23,594 nucleotides of DNA from RGIG4608 sp045125655 (GCA_045125655.1 JBGVNP010000026.1:1-23594), one strand, 5' to 3'. Counted from the first letter of the stretch, positions 15,334-23,295 are shown. The notes: a model not told the origin generated them from the sequence alone. A program made the numbers and translations.

Positions 15334-16041
15334 TTGGCGGATATTATGATATTCAAGCGAAAAGAGAAAAAATATCGCTTGACAAAGGAACAAAAAGAAG
15401 AATTCATGTCAAGAATATCCAATAAGCTCGTCCCCGATAAATACGGTAAAAAAACGATCTGCTCGCTTTATCTTGACACACCCGACTATCTTCTTATAAG
15501 AAACTCAATTGATGCAGTTTCCTACAAAGAAAAGTTGAGAATAAGGAGCTACGGCGCGCCAAATGGTAAAGAAAAGCTCTTTTTTGAGATAAAAAAGAAG
15601 TACAAGGGTGTAGTTTATAAGCGCAGAGTATCATTGTGGCGCGAGGAGGTTTTCGATTACATCGAAAGCGGAGTGCCACCCATAGATACGCAGATAATGC
15701 GCGAAATAGATTATCTTATGAAGCTTTACCGTCAACCCAAACCTGGCGTTTGTATCCTCTGTGAGAGGGAGGCATATCTTACTGCCGAGGATCCCAACGT
15801 TCGACTCACCTTTGACGAAAATTTAAGATACAGAAGGGGATTCCCGAATGAAAATAACATTTCGGAGGGAACACCGATTACAGAGGAAAATGAATATATT
15901 TTGGAGATAAAAACTCCCGGTGCTATGCCCTTGTGGCTTGCGAATACGCTTTCGGAGCTTAAAATATATCCACAGTCCTTTTCAAAATACGCACATGCAT
16001 ATTACGACATAATGAACAAAAGCAAGGAGATACGATCATGA
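15334..16041 (+). CDS. VTC-domain polyphosphate polymerase
   Basis: This is a single-domain VTC-type triphosphate-tunnel protein of about 235 residues. In yeast the related Vtc4 domain makes polyphosphate from ATP at the membrane. The tunnel strands show their paired charged residues in order: RKEKKYRL, SLYLDT, YKEKLRIRSYG, FFEIKKKYKGVVYKRR, CILCEREAY, RLTFDENLRYRRG and ILEIKTPGAMPLWL. No SPX or membrane segment is fused, so the DUF4956 neighbour may supply the membrane part. I choose the TTG at 15334 because AAGGGGTGA ends 5 bases before it; an upstream TTG overlaps that site, and the ATG 12 bases later is too far from it. The stop overlaps the next gene by 4 bases. Confidence 0.88.
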   Translation: MADIMIFKRKEKKYRLTKEQKEEFMSRISNKLVPDKYGKKTICSLYLDTPDYLLIRNSIDAVSYKEKLRIRSYGAPNGKEKLFFEIKKKYKGVVYKRRVSLWREEVFDYIESGVPPIDTQIMREIDYLMKLYRQPKPGVCILCEREAYLTAEDPNVRLTFDENLRYRRGFPNENNISEGTPITEENEYILEIKTPGAMPLWLANTLSELKIYPQSFSKYAHAYYDIMNKSKEIRS

Positions 16042-16703
16042 ACATATTTGAAAATATTTTGGTAGACGGAATGACAGTAGGAGTTTATCTTTTAGGTGCA
16101 GTGGTAGCCCTTTTGTGCGGTCTTATAGTAGCATTTACATCTTCCTTTAAGGCGCGCGCAACAAGAAGCTTTTTCACAAGTCTTATCGTTTTACCCCTCG
16201 CCATTCATACAGTTATTCTCATGGTGAACGGCAATATCGGTGCAGGAATTGCGGTAGCAGGTGCATTCTCACTCATTAGATTCCGTTCAGTTCCTGCAAA
16301 GGCGAAGGAGATAGTTGCAATATTTGTTGCTATGACCGCGGGTCTTGCATGTGCATCGGGCTACGTTGGAATAGCAGTGCTTTTTACGGTTATCGCCTGC
16401 GCTTGTCTTATTCTTCTTTCACTTATCAAGCTTAAGAGCGATAGAGAACAGGAGCTTCTTATAACAGTTCCCGAAAATCTCCATTTTACCGGCGCATTTG
16501 ACGAGGTTTTTGAAAAGTACACCTCAAAGGCGATGCTTACGTCCGTTAAGAGCGCGAATATGGGCAGTCTTTATAAGCTCACTTACATAATTGAGATGAA
16601 GGATGAAAGTCAGCTTCAGAGCTTTATCGATGACCTTAGAATCCGTAACGGCAATCTTGAAATAACAATTTTCAAACGCGAATCCGGAGTGGGTGAATTA
16701 TAA
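16038..16703 (+). CDS. DUF4956 family membrane protein
   Basis: This 221-residue protein has four or five hydrophobic helices in residues 12-135 and a soluble C-terminal domain (about 145-221) with an ACT-like pattern of strands and helices. The conserved DUF4956 core is visible: AVAGAFSLIRFRS, then AKEIVAIFVAMTAGLACASGY. The family has no firm function but is regularly found beside VTC-domain genes, as here. Overlap of the start with the upstream stop (ATGA) and of its stop with the next start (TAATG) indicates tight translational coupling. I infer that it anchors the polyphosphate polymerase or forms the channel for the polymer, as membrane VTC subunits do in yeast. The helices-plus-ACT layout resembles MgtC. 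Confidence 0.87.
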   Translation: MNIFENILVDGMTVGVYLLGAVVALLCGLIVAFTSSFKARATRSFFTSLIVLPLAIHTVILMVNGNIGAGIAVAGAFSLIRFRSVPAKAKEIVAIFVAMTAGLACASGYVGIAVLFTVIACACLILLSLIKLKSDREQELLITVPENLHFTGAFDEVFEKYTSKAMLTSVKSANMGSLYKLTYIIEMKDESQLQSFIDDLRIRNGNLEITIFKRESGVGEL

Positions 16704-18469
16704 TGAAAAATATTAAAAAATTATTTTCTGTTTTGTCAGTCGCTTGCATAATTTCAATTTCTCTTTTTGCTTGTGACACTCCGCTTGACAACAGACCTCA
16801 CGGCGGAGAAAATATCGGTGTTGGCGATATAATTGGCTCAATCAATATGGAAATAGGTAATGGCGACCGTGATTCAAGCTATACTGAAAGTTCTGCTACT
16901 AAAATAACGTTTTCAGGTAGCTCTGTAAGCGTCAGCGGTAGCGGTGCAAGCGTATCGGGGGCTGACGTTACAATAAATACCGACGGTGTCTATATCCTTT
17001 CAGGAAGCACCGATGATGGCTCTGTAACTGTAAGTGGCTCGGCCAATGCTAAGGTTCAGCTCGTGCTTGACGGTGTTGAAATTACAAATGCAAACGGTCC
17101 CGCATTTAATATCACAAACGGCAAAAAGGTAATATTTACTCTTGCGAATGGCAGTGTAAACAAGGTGGCTGACGGAGCTGCGTATAATATATACGACGGT
17201 GCGGCTCTTATTGACGGCGCTATATATTCAAAAGCTGATCTCGTTTTCAACGGAGAGGGCGAGCTTACAGTTGATGGCAACAATGCTCATGCGATAGTAT
17301 CAAAGGATAAGATCACATTCACGGGCGGAAAATATACCGTGGTTTCCAAAAGTTCAGGAATTTTTGGTAAGGACAGTGTAAAGATCGCCAATGCAGACAT
17401 TAAGATAAACGCGGGAACGGACGCTATAAAATCCGACAACGCGCTTGAGGATACAAAGGGATTTATCTATATTGAAAGCGGCTCACTTGATATCGAAGCG
17501 AATAATGATGGTATACAGGCATATAACGTTGCCAATATTTCGGGCGGCGATATAAAGATAAAGACCACGTCAACCTCATCCACGCTCTCTGCCAAGGCAA
17601 TCAAGGGTGGAAACGGTGTTGCCATTTCGGGTGGCAGTTTTGCAATCGACTCTCAGGATGACGCGATCCACTCAAACGGCAGTATTGCGATTTCGGGTGG
17701 TAGCTTTGAGATAAGCACAGAGGATGATGGAATACACGCGGATAAAACACTTGGAATTTCGGGTGGTAATATTCATATAAACAAATCCTACGAGGGAATT
17801 GAGGGTACGGATATTATTATTTCGGACGGATACGTAGAAATAAATTCTACTGATGACGGAATGAATGCATCGGGCGGAAATGATACAAATGCAGGTGATA
17901 AGTTTGCCGCTTCATTTGGAACAATAAATATCAGTGGTGGTTATATAATTATGCACAACGAGGGCGACGGCGTTGACTCCAACGGAAGCGTTGAGATAAG
18001 CGGTGGAGTTGTTCTTGTGGACGGACCCTCGCACGGTGGAAACGGCTCCTTTGACTACGACTCAAGCGCAAAGATCTACGGTGGCGTTGTAATAACGCTC
18101 GGTACGAGCGATATGGCGCAGAACTTTACCGAGGCAACACAGGGCTCGATCCTTGTTAGCACTAACGGATATTTTACAGCGGGCACAACACTTAGCCTGT
18201 GCGATGAAAATGGCAACGTGATTCTTGCCTTCACCTCTACAAAGAGCTTTAACGGTGCGCTTTTCTCGGCTCCTGAAATAGAGAAGGGTAAGACATATAC
18301 CTTCTATACCGGTGCGACCGTTGAGGGGCTTGACGAAAACGGATACGCGCATAACACCATACAAACGGGTGGTGAATCCTGCGGTAGCATTACTGTTGAT
18401 GAGCTTGTTTGCGGTCGGGGTGCAGGAGCTCCCGGCGGAATGCCCGGCGGACGTCCGCCAAGACATTAA
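16703..18469 (+). CDS. Beta-helix lipoprotein with Cthe_2159-type carbohydrate-binding domain
   Basis: This 588-residue surface lipoprotein has a lipobox, SLFAC, with Cys24 after a basic, hydrophobic signal peptide. A Ser/Gly-rich segment follows, then a right-handed beta-helix from about residue 60 to 500. Its rungs repeat an ISGG-x-(F/I)-x-I-x-(S/T)-x-DD-(G/A)-I pattern, for example ISGGSFAIDSQDDAIHS and GGSFEISTEDDGIHAD. This matches the Cthe_2159 family, whose founding member I recall as a calcium-containing beta-helix that binds cellulose and pectin-like acidic polymers. The C-terminus is Gly/Pro/Arg-rich (GGMPGGRPPRH). It shares an operon with VTC polymerase and DUF4956, overlapping the latter by 1 base. 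The stacked Asp pairs suggest cation binding, which could relate to polyphosphate or a surface polyanion (inference). Confidence 0.88.
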   Translation: MKNIKKLFSVLSVACIISISLFACDTPLDNRPHGGENIGVGDIIGSINMEIGNGDRDSSYTESSATKITFSGSSVSVSGSGASVSGADVTINTDGVYILSGSTDDGSVTVSGSANAKVQLVLDGVEITNANGPAFNITNGKKVIFTLANGSVNKVADGAAYNIYDGAALIDGAIYSKADLVFNGEGELTVDGNNAHAIVSKDKITFTGGKYTVVSKSSGIFGKDSVKIANADIKINAGTDAIKSDNALEDTKGFIYIESGSLDIEANNDGIQAYNVANISGGDIKIKTTSTSSTLSAKAIKGGNGVAISGGSFAIDSQDDAIHSNGSIAISGGSFEISTEDDGIHADKTLGISGGNIHINKSYEGIEGTDIIISDGYVEINSTDDGMNASGGNDTNAGDKFAASFGTINISGGYIIMHNEGDGVDSNGSVEISGGVVLVDGPSHGGNGSFDYDSSAKIYGGVVITLGTSDMAQNFTEATQGSILVSTNGYFTAGTTLSLCDENGNVILAFTSTKSFNGALFSAPEIEKGKTYTFYTGATVEGLDENGYAHNTIQTGGESCGSITVDELVCGRGAGAPGGMPGGRPPRH

Positions 18470-18475
18470 AAATAA

Positions 18476-18503
18476 AAGTCGATAGCCCTTTGGCTATCGA
18501 CTT
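18476..18503. terminator. Hairpin terminator between lipoprotein gene and small minus-strand gene
   Basis: A perfect 12-bp stem, AAGTCGATAGCC (18476-18487) with 18492-18503, has loop CTTT. The T-rich tail is good on the minus strand (TTTTATTTTTAA) but poor on the plus strand, so it serves the minus-strand gene best. Confidence 0.8.
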
Positions 18504-18506
18504 AAA

Positions 18507-18755
18507 TTAGATTTCTTGAATCAATTCACCGTCAACGGTGATGGTGGCTTTTTTGTTGTTATCTATCGAGATAACAGCTCTTTCTCCGCCAAGGCGGAAC
18601 ATTTCTTGACTCGCTCCAAAAAGCTTTGCGGAGTGGAGAGAATATTCTTTGCCGTCAATCGTGATTTTTGCGGATGCAAAAAGTGAGCGCGGCTTATATT
18701 CCACGGTGTGAGTTTCTTCACCGATTTCTACTGACCATTTTTGTATTTTTACCAT
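18507..18755 (-). CDS. Small beta-rich protein, possibly FAIM1-like; function unknown
   Basis: This 82-residue soluble protein has no signal peptide or membrane segment. Alternating hydrophobic and polar residues predict about seven beta strands: KWSVEIGEETHTVEYKP, SAKITIDGKEYSL and KATITVDGELIQ are the clearest. The strand-G-K-x-strand pattern faintly resembles the FAIM1 fold, but by eye this is weak. I choose 18755 because AAGGAG lies about 7 bases upstream; a longer reading would begin upstream of the predicted transcription start. It has a promoter (18791-18819) and a terminator of its own, so it is a single-gene unit, divergent from the DUF5685 gene. Confidence 0.75.
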   Translation of the reverse strand: MVKIQKWSVEIGEETHTVEYKPRSLFASAKITIDGKEYSLHSAKLFGASQEMFRLGGERAVISIDNNKKATITVDGELIQEI

Positions 18756-18790
18756 AGATGCTCCTTTTACTGAGGTTATTTCTTGGGATA

Positions 18791-18819
18791 ATTTTATCAC
18801 AAAACAAAAATAAAGTCAA
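18791..18819 (-). promoter_or_regulatory. Promoter of small beta-rich protein gene
   Basis: On the minus strand TTGACT (18814-18819) and TAAAAT (18791-18796) are 17 bases apart, placing transcription start near 18784 and fixing the shorter start codon. Confidence 0.75.
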
Positions 18820-18851
18820 TAATTATTATAATTTCAGCAAGGAGTGAGAGT

Positions 18852-19718
18852 ATGTTTGGCTACATAGTTGTCGATAAAAGCGCGTTACGTATGCGCGAAT
18901 ATGATTACTATAAAGCTGCCTATTGCGGGCTTTGTCACGCGATGGGAAAATGCACCGGATGCATGTCAAGACTCACGCTCAGCTATGATATGACCTTTTT
19001 TGCTCTGCTTCGCGAGATGCTTGAGGGGAATAAGGTCGAATTTGAAAAGAAAAGATGTGTGCGCCATCCGATAAATAAGGTGAATACTATCGCAATTGAT
19101 TCGCAGTTTGAGTATTCTGCCTATGTTGGAGGAATTTTGACCGCGGGAAAAATCTCGGATAATATCTCCGACGAAAAGGGAGTAAATCGCGCACTCGCAT
19201 CATTTTTAAAGCTCTTTTTCTCAAATATGGAGAAGAGAGCGCAGAAAAGCTTGCCCGAGCTTTCAGTATTTGTAGAAGGAAAGCTTGCACAGCTTAAAGC
19301 GATTGAGGATGTCAGAGTGGCATCTATTGACGCGCCTGCAGAGGTTTTTGGTGAACTTATGTCAAAGCTTCTCTCACATGGCTTTGAGGGAGAAAAAAAG
19401 CTGATAGCCGAAAGGGTCGGCAAAAGAGTGGGCAGATGGACCTACATAGTGGACTCCTTCGACGACTATGAAAGCGACAGGAAAAGCGGAAGCTATAATC
19501 CCTTCGTGCTTTTATATGATGGCGCGGATTTTACCGCCGACGATCTTGAATCCATCTCAAAAATGCTTGAGGCAGAGCTTGCTCTCGCATTCTCTGCAAT
19601 AGATCTGCTTGATGAAGATGATGACAAAAACAGAAGCGAGATAATAAAGAACGTTCTCTGCCTTGGAATGCCTGCAAGCGTGCAGAGAGTTATTAATAAG
19701 AAAAATAATAAAAAATAA
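18852..19718 (+). CDS. DUF5685 family protein
   Basis: This 288-residue, mostly helical protein begins with the recognisable DUF5685 N-terminus: MFGYIVVDKSALRMREYDYY, then the cysteine cluster YCGLCHAMGKCTGC (Cys25, Cys28, Cys34, Cys37) and RLTLSYDMTFFALL. A later Asp-rich motif, VDSFDDYESDRKSGSYNPF, is conserved in the family and recalls the Asp motifs of isoprenoid-type enzymes, though that is only a resemblance. Metal binding by the cysteines is likely. The biochemical role is unknown. The gene starts after an AAGGAG site, and a J-domain protein gene follows 24 bases downstream, suggesting a client or cofactor relation. A TATAAT lies at 18827-18832, but no good -35 box was seen. Confidence 0.87.
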   Translation: MFGYIVVDKSALRMREYDYYKAAYCGLCHAMGKCTGCMSRLTLSYDMTFFALLREMLEGNKVEFEKKRCVRHPINKVNTIAIDSQFEYSAYVGGILTAGKISDNISDEKGVNRALASFLKLFFSNMEKRAQKSLPELSVFVEGKLAQLKAIEDVRVASIDAPAEVFGELMSKLLSHGFEGEKKLIAERVGKRVGRWTYIVDSFDDYESDRKSGSYNPFVLLYDGADFTADDLESISKMLEAELALAFSAIDLLDEDDDKNRSEIIKNVLCLGMPASVQRVINKKNNKK

Positions 19719-19742
19719 GTAATATATCAGGGAGAATTGTTA

Positions 19743-20363
19743 ATGAAAGATCCATATCAGGTGCTTGGAGTAAGTCCAAGCGCGACAGATGAAGAAATAA
19801 AGGACGCCTATCGCGCCCTTGTTAAAAAATATCATCCCGATAAGTTTGCGGATAGCGACCTTGCGGAGCTTGCAAATGAAAAGATGAAGGAGATAAATTC
19901 CGCCTACGATGAGATACAGAAAATGAGAAGCGGTGGCTATCAAACACAGGGCAATCAGTATGGCGGCGGATTTAATCCCGGAAGCTCTTCAAAGAGTGAA
20001 TTTTATACAAGAGTGCGCCAATTTATCAATATGGGCAGTATTTTTGAGGCGGAGCAGATGCTTCTCTCCACTCCCGTGACAAATAGAAACGGTGAATGGT
20101 ATTATCTCTATGCCTGTGTAATGTACAAAAAGGGATATTATGCCGATGCGCAAAGATACTTTGATATGGCTTGCGATTACGAACCCAACAATGCTGAATA
20201 TAGAAATGCTCGCGATGCGTTTCGTGCAAGAAGTCAGAATACGGGTGCTTACAGAACCTATCAGAGCTCTGCGGGATGCTGTGATGCCGATTGCTGTACC
20301 TCACTTATTTGTGCGGACTGCTGCTGTGAATGTATGGGTGGCGACCTTATAAGATGTTGTTAA
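19743..20363 (+). CDS. J-domain protein with TPR-like region and cysteine-rich tail
   Basis: This 206-residue DnaJ-related co-chaperone has its J domain at residues 1-65, with the HPD motif at 31-33 (KKYHPDKF), which stimulates DnaK ATPase activity. A Gly/Gln-rich linker (66-85) leads to a TPR-like helical region (about 88-165: GEWYYLYACVMYKKGYYADAQ, then YFDMACDYEPNN). The last 31 residues carry 11 cysteines, mostly as CC and CCC runs, ending in RCC. It lacks the zinc-finger and C-terminal domains of DnaJ proper. The tail could bind metal or be lipid-modified; neither is shown. The start is the ATG with GGGAG 8 bases upstream, not the TTG two codons earlier. It sits between DUF5685 and a membrane protein. 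Confidence 0.92.
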   Translation: MKDPYQVLGVSPSATDEEIKDAYRALVKKYHPDKFADSDLAELANEKMKEINSAYDEIQKMRSGGYQTQGNQYGGGFNPGSSSKSEFYTRVRQFINMGSIFEAEQMLLSTPVTNRNGEWYYLYACVMYKKGYYADAQRYFDMACDYEPNNAEYRNARDAFRARSQNTGAYRTYQSSAGCCDADCCTSLICADCCCECMGGDLIRCC

Positions 20364-20372
20364 GGTGAAGCT

Positions 20373-20912
20373 ATGGCAAAAAGAAAAACAAATTTTGATA
20401 AACGAATGGTGGTTGCGGGAGTTCTTGTAGCTCTCTCGGTCATTATTCTGTATCTTGGATCTGCTATTGAGGTGCTTGATCTTACGATGAGTGCGATAGT
20501 TTCGTTGCTTGTTGTAGTGATAGTTATTGAAATGGGATATAATTATGCGTGGCTTACATACCTCGCTACATCTATTCTTTCGCTTTTGCTTCTCCCACAA
20601 AAGACGCCCGCTATATTTTACACCTGCTTTATGGGATTTTATCCCATCATCAAATCATACGTTGAGAGAATTGGCTCTGCGTTTGTACGGTGGACTGTAA
20701 AGCTGATAACGGGCAACGCGGCAATAGGACTTATGTTTTTGCTTATGAGCTTGTTTGTGCCCGAAGAGTTTGAAGGTGGTGTTATCGTTGTAATCACCTA
20801 CGCTCTTGCGCTCCTTGCATTTATTATGTATGATATAGCGCTCACCAAACTCATAACGTTTTATTTCAGAATTTTAAGAGAGAGAATAAAGATATATAAG
20901 TTTTTGAAATGA
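20373..20912 (+). CDS. Integral membrane protein of unknown function, last gene of DUF5685/J-protein operon
   Basis: I do not recognise a firm family; some features recall small substrate-binding (S component-like) or DUF2232-like membrane proteins. The 179 residues begin with a basic stretch (MAKRKTNFDKR), then five or six hydrophobic helices at about 12-30, 35-52, 55-75, 77-92, 112-130 and 135-155. The C-terminal tail is basic and ends in RILRERIKIYKFLK. It starts 9 bases after the J-protein stop with AAGGTGA as ribosome site, so the three genes form one operon. The protein could anchor the soluble partners at the membrane (inference). Confidence 0.8.
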   Translation: MAKRKTNFDKRMVVAGVLVALSVIILYLGSAIEVLDLTMSAIVSLLVVVIVIEMGYNYAWLTYLATSILSLLLLPQKTPAIFYTCFMGFYPIIKSYVERIGSAFVRWTVKLITGNAAIGLMFLLMSLFVPEEFEGGVIVVITYALALLAFIMYDIALTKLITFYFRILRERIKIYKFLK

Positions 20913-20915
20913 TAA

Positions 20916-20945
20916 AAAAGCATCGAATTTCGATGCTTTTCTTTT
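20916..20945 (+). terminator. Terminator of DUF5685/J-protein operon
   Basis: AAAAGCATCG (20916-20925) pairs with CGATGCTTTT (20931-20940), followed by CTTTT, four bases after the stop codon. Confidence 0.85.
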
Positions 20946-20954
20946 AACAAAAAA

Positions 20955-20980
20955 TGCCCGACTTCTTTTGAAGTCGGGCA
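20955..20980 (-). terminator. Terminator of gap
   Basis: TGCCCGACTTC (20955-20965) pairs perfectly with 20970-20980 around loop TTTT. On the minus strand it is followed by ATTTTTTGTT, just after the gap stop codon. Confidence 0.88.
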
Positions 20981-20991
20981 ATATAATTTAA

Positions 20992-22017
20992 TTAAGCAAG
21001 TTCAGCAAAGTACTTGATTGTACGAACCATCTGGCTTGTGTAGCTGTTCTCGTTGTCGTACCAAGAAACAACCTGTACCTGATATGTGTCGTCATCGATC
21101 TTAGCAACCATTGTCTGTGTTGCATCGAAGAGAGAACCGTATCTCATACCGATAACGTCGGAGGAAACGATCTCGTCTGTGTTGTAACCGAAGGACTCAG
21201 TAGCAGCAGCCTTCATAGCAGCGTTGATGCCGTCCTTTGTGATGTTCTGACCCTTAACAACTGCAACAAGGATTGTTGTAGAACCTGTGCATGTGGGAAC
21301 TCTCTGTGCAGAACCGATGAGCTTACCGTTGAGCTCGGGGATAACAAGGCCGATTGCCTTTGCAGCACCTGTGGAGTTAGGAACGATGTTCTGTGCGCCT
21401 GCACGTGCACGGCGAAGGTCGCCCTTTCTGTGAGGACCGTCGAGGATCATCTGGTCACCTGTGTAAGCGTGAACAGTTGTCATGATACCGCTCTGAATGG
21501 GAGCGTAATCGTTAAGGGCCTTAGCCATGGGAGCAAGGCAGTTTGTTGTGCAAGAAGCAGCTGAGATGATTGTGTCATCAGAAGTAAGTGTATCGTTGTT
21601 TACACCGAAAACGATTGTCTTAAGGTCGTTGCCTGCGGGAGCAGAGATAACTACCTTCTTAGCACCTGCATCGATGTGTGCCTGAGATTTGTCCTTAGAT
21701 GTGTAGAAACCTGTGCATTCAAGAACAACGTCAACACCGAGCTCACCCCAAGGGCAGTCAGCTGCGTTCTTTTCAGCATAGATCTTAAGTGTTTTACCGT
21801 CAACTGTGATTGTGCCTGCTTCGTCATCGGACTCAACTGTGTGACCCATTGCAAGGTAGTTACCCTGAGCTGTGTCATACTTGAGAAGGTGAGCGAGCAT
21901 CTTGGGGCTTGTAAGGTCGTTGATAGCTACGATCTCGTAACCCTCAGCACCGAACATCTGACGGAATGCAAGACGACCGATACGGCCGAATCCGTTAATA
22001 GCAACTTTTACTGACAT
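20992..22017 (-). CDS. gap: Glyceraldehyde-3-phosphate dehydrogenase
   Basis: This NAD-dependent glycolytic enzyme oxidises and phosphorylates glyceraldehyde 3-phosphate. It is 341 residues. The Rossmann motif NGFGRIGR is near the N-terminus; Asp at the end of strand 2 (AINDL) favours NAD over NADP. The catalytic site is SAASCTTNCLAP with Cys156. The phosphate-site segments (THAYTGDQ, RRARAGAQNIVP, NSTGAAKA) and the C-terminal WYDNENSY are all present. I choose 22017 because GGAGGAC lies 6-8 bases upstream; an ATG 15 bases earlier overlaps that site. It is monocistronic. Codon choice is strongly biased (as in fba), consistent with high expression. Confidence 0.98.
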   Translation of the reverse strand: MSVKVAINGFGRIGRLAFRQMFGAEGYEIVAINDLTSPKMLAHLLKYDTAQGNYLAMGHTVESDDEAGTITVDGKTLKIYAEKNAADCPWGELGVDVVLECTGFYTSKDKSQAHIDAGAKKVVISAPAGNDLKTIVFGVNNDTLTSDDTIISAASCTTNCLAPMAKALNDYAPIQSGIMTTVHAYTGDQMILDGPHRKGDLRRARAGAQNIVPNSTGAAKAIGLVIPELNGKLIGSAQRVPTCTGSTTILVAVVKGQNITKDGINAAMKAAATESFGYNTDEIVSSDVIGMRYGSLFDATQTMVAKIDDDTYQVQVVSWYDNENSYTSQMVRTIKYFAELA

Positions 22018-22032
22018 TTTAATGTCCTCCAT

Positions 22033-22352
22033 TTAAAAAATAAAATTATTGTCTTTTTGGTTTGGGATTTTTAAGTCCCCATACACCTCTATTTTATCTC
22101 ATTTTTGAAAAATATACAAGAGCTTTGACAAAAATTTCTCAATTTTGGTATTTTGCTTTAATATAACAAAAATAAGATCTCAAATTTATGCAAATTCAAC
22201 AAACAATTTGAACTTTTTGTTACTTTTGAATGATAAAAATTAATTTGATTTGTTCTTTTTTGCTAAAAATATAAATTCAAGGTTGAAAAATCAATTTGGA
22301 TGGTGTATAATAAATATGTATAGATATAATCAGTGTTGAAAGGAGGATCGCT
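22033..22352. promoter_or_regulatory. Divergent gap/yitT intergenic region with two promoters
   Basis: This AT-rich 320-bp gap holds two outward promoters. For gap (minus strand) they are TTGTAT (22114-22119) and TAAAAT (22091-22096), 17 bases apart, with a leader of about 65 bases containing a short GGGA/TCCC hairpin. For the YitT gene they are TTGAAA (22283-22288) and TATAAT (22306-22311), 17 bases apart. I see nothing else definite; no riboswitch was recognised. Confidence 0.75.
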
Positions 22353-23273
22353 ATGCAACTGAAGTTATCAAAACACGATATAATAACTCAACTAAAAAAC
22401 TTTTTAGTGATAATATTCGGCACTGCCGTTCTTGCCTTCGGTGCTGCGATATTCCTTATTCCATTTGATCTTGTAACGGGTGGAGTATCGGGTCTTGCCA
22501 TCGTTTTGCAAAAGGTGATTCCCATTGAATTGAGCATTGATTTTTATTTGGCGATACTTACGTGGGGACTTTTCATTTTGGGATTGATTTTCCTTGGCAA
22601 AAGCTTTGCAATAAAAACCCTTTTGTCCACTGTTTTTTATCCCGTGCTTTTCAGCTTTTTCTATAGCTTGGTTGAACAAAAGGTACTTAACGGTCTCTTC
22701 GTTTTGCAAAACACCGATTATCGCGAAATTGCGGTATTACTTGCGGCATTGTTCGGTGGTGCGCTTACGGGCGCGGGCTGTGCGATAACGTTTAAGGCGG
22801 GCGGCTCAAGCGGTGGAGTGGACGTTCTTGCCTTCCTGCTCTGCAAGATATTCAAAAAGATTAGAAGCTCATATATTATTTTCGCCATTGACGCGGTAAT
22901 TGTTATTTCTGGTATTTTTATTATCAATGACCTTGTGCTTTCACTGCTCGGCGTTGGTTCCGCACTTGTTTGCTCTGCGGTTATTGACAAGATATTTCTT
23001 GGTGGTGACGAAGCATATCTTGCTCAGATAATTTCGGATAAGAGTGAGGAGATAAGCCGCGGAGTTATCGAGATACTTGACCGCACTGCAACTATAGTTG
23101 ATGCAACGGGTGCTTACTCTAAGGAGCCAAAGAAGATCATAATTGTTTCCTTCAGTATGCGAGAATATTCCGACCTTATGGCGATAATAAATAGGGAAGA
23201 CCCCAATGCCTTCTTCACGGTAAGCCGAGTTCACGAAAATCACGGCGAGGGCTGGACGAGAGCGAAAAAATGA
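22353..23273 (+). CDS. YitT family membrane protein (DUF161/DUF2179)
   Basis: This 306-residue protein has an N-terminal membrane part with about six helices (15-210) and a C-terminal cytosolic DUF2179 domain (about 220-300). Family hallmarks are visible: GAAIFLIPFDLVTGGVSGLAIVL, then GAGCAITFKAGGSSGGVDVLAFLL, and in the C-terminal domain SRGVIEILDRTATIVDATGAYS and MREYSDLMAIINREDPNAFF. The function of YitT proteins is not established; the C-terminal fold resembles PII/ACT-like sensor domains. The ATG follows AAAGGAGG at ideal spacing. It has its own promoter and terminator. Confidence 0.93.
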   Translation: MQLKLSKHDIITQLKNFLVIIFGTAVLAFGAAIFLIPFDLVTGGVSGLAIVLQKVIPIELSIDFYLAILTWGLFILGLIFLGKSFAIKTLLSTVFYPVLFSFFYSLVEQKVLNGLFVLQNTDYREIAVLLAALFGGALTGAGCAITFKAGGSSGGVDVLAFLLCKIFKKIRSSYIIFAIDAVIVISGIFIINDLVLSLLGVGSALVCSAVIDKIFLGGDEAYLAQIISDKSEEISRGVIEILDRTATIVDATGAYSKEPKKIIIVSFSMREYSDLMAIINREDPNAFFTVSRVHENHGEGWTRAKK

Positions 23274-23295
23274 TTTCAACAAAGTAATTTCAATT

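Noticed and set aside
18062..18466. Minus-strand frame opposite the beta-helix lipoprotein gene
   Set aside because: It is a shadow frame. The plus-strand gene has a clear lipobox and repeats.
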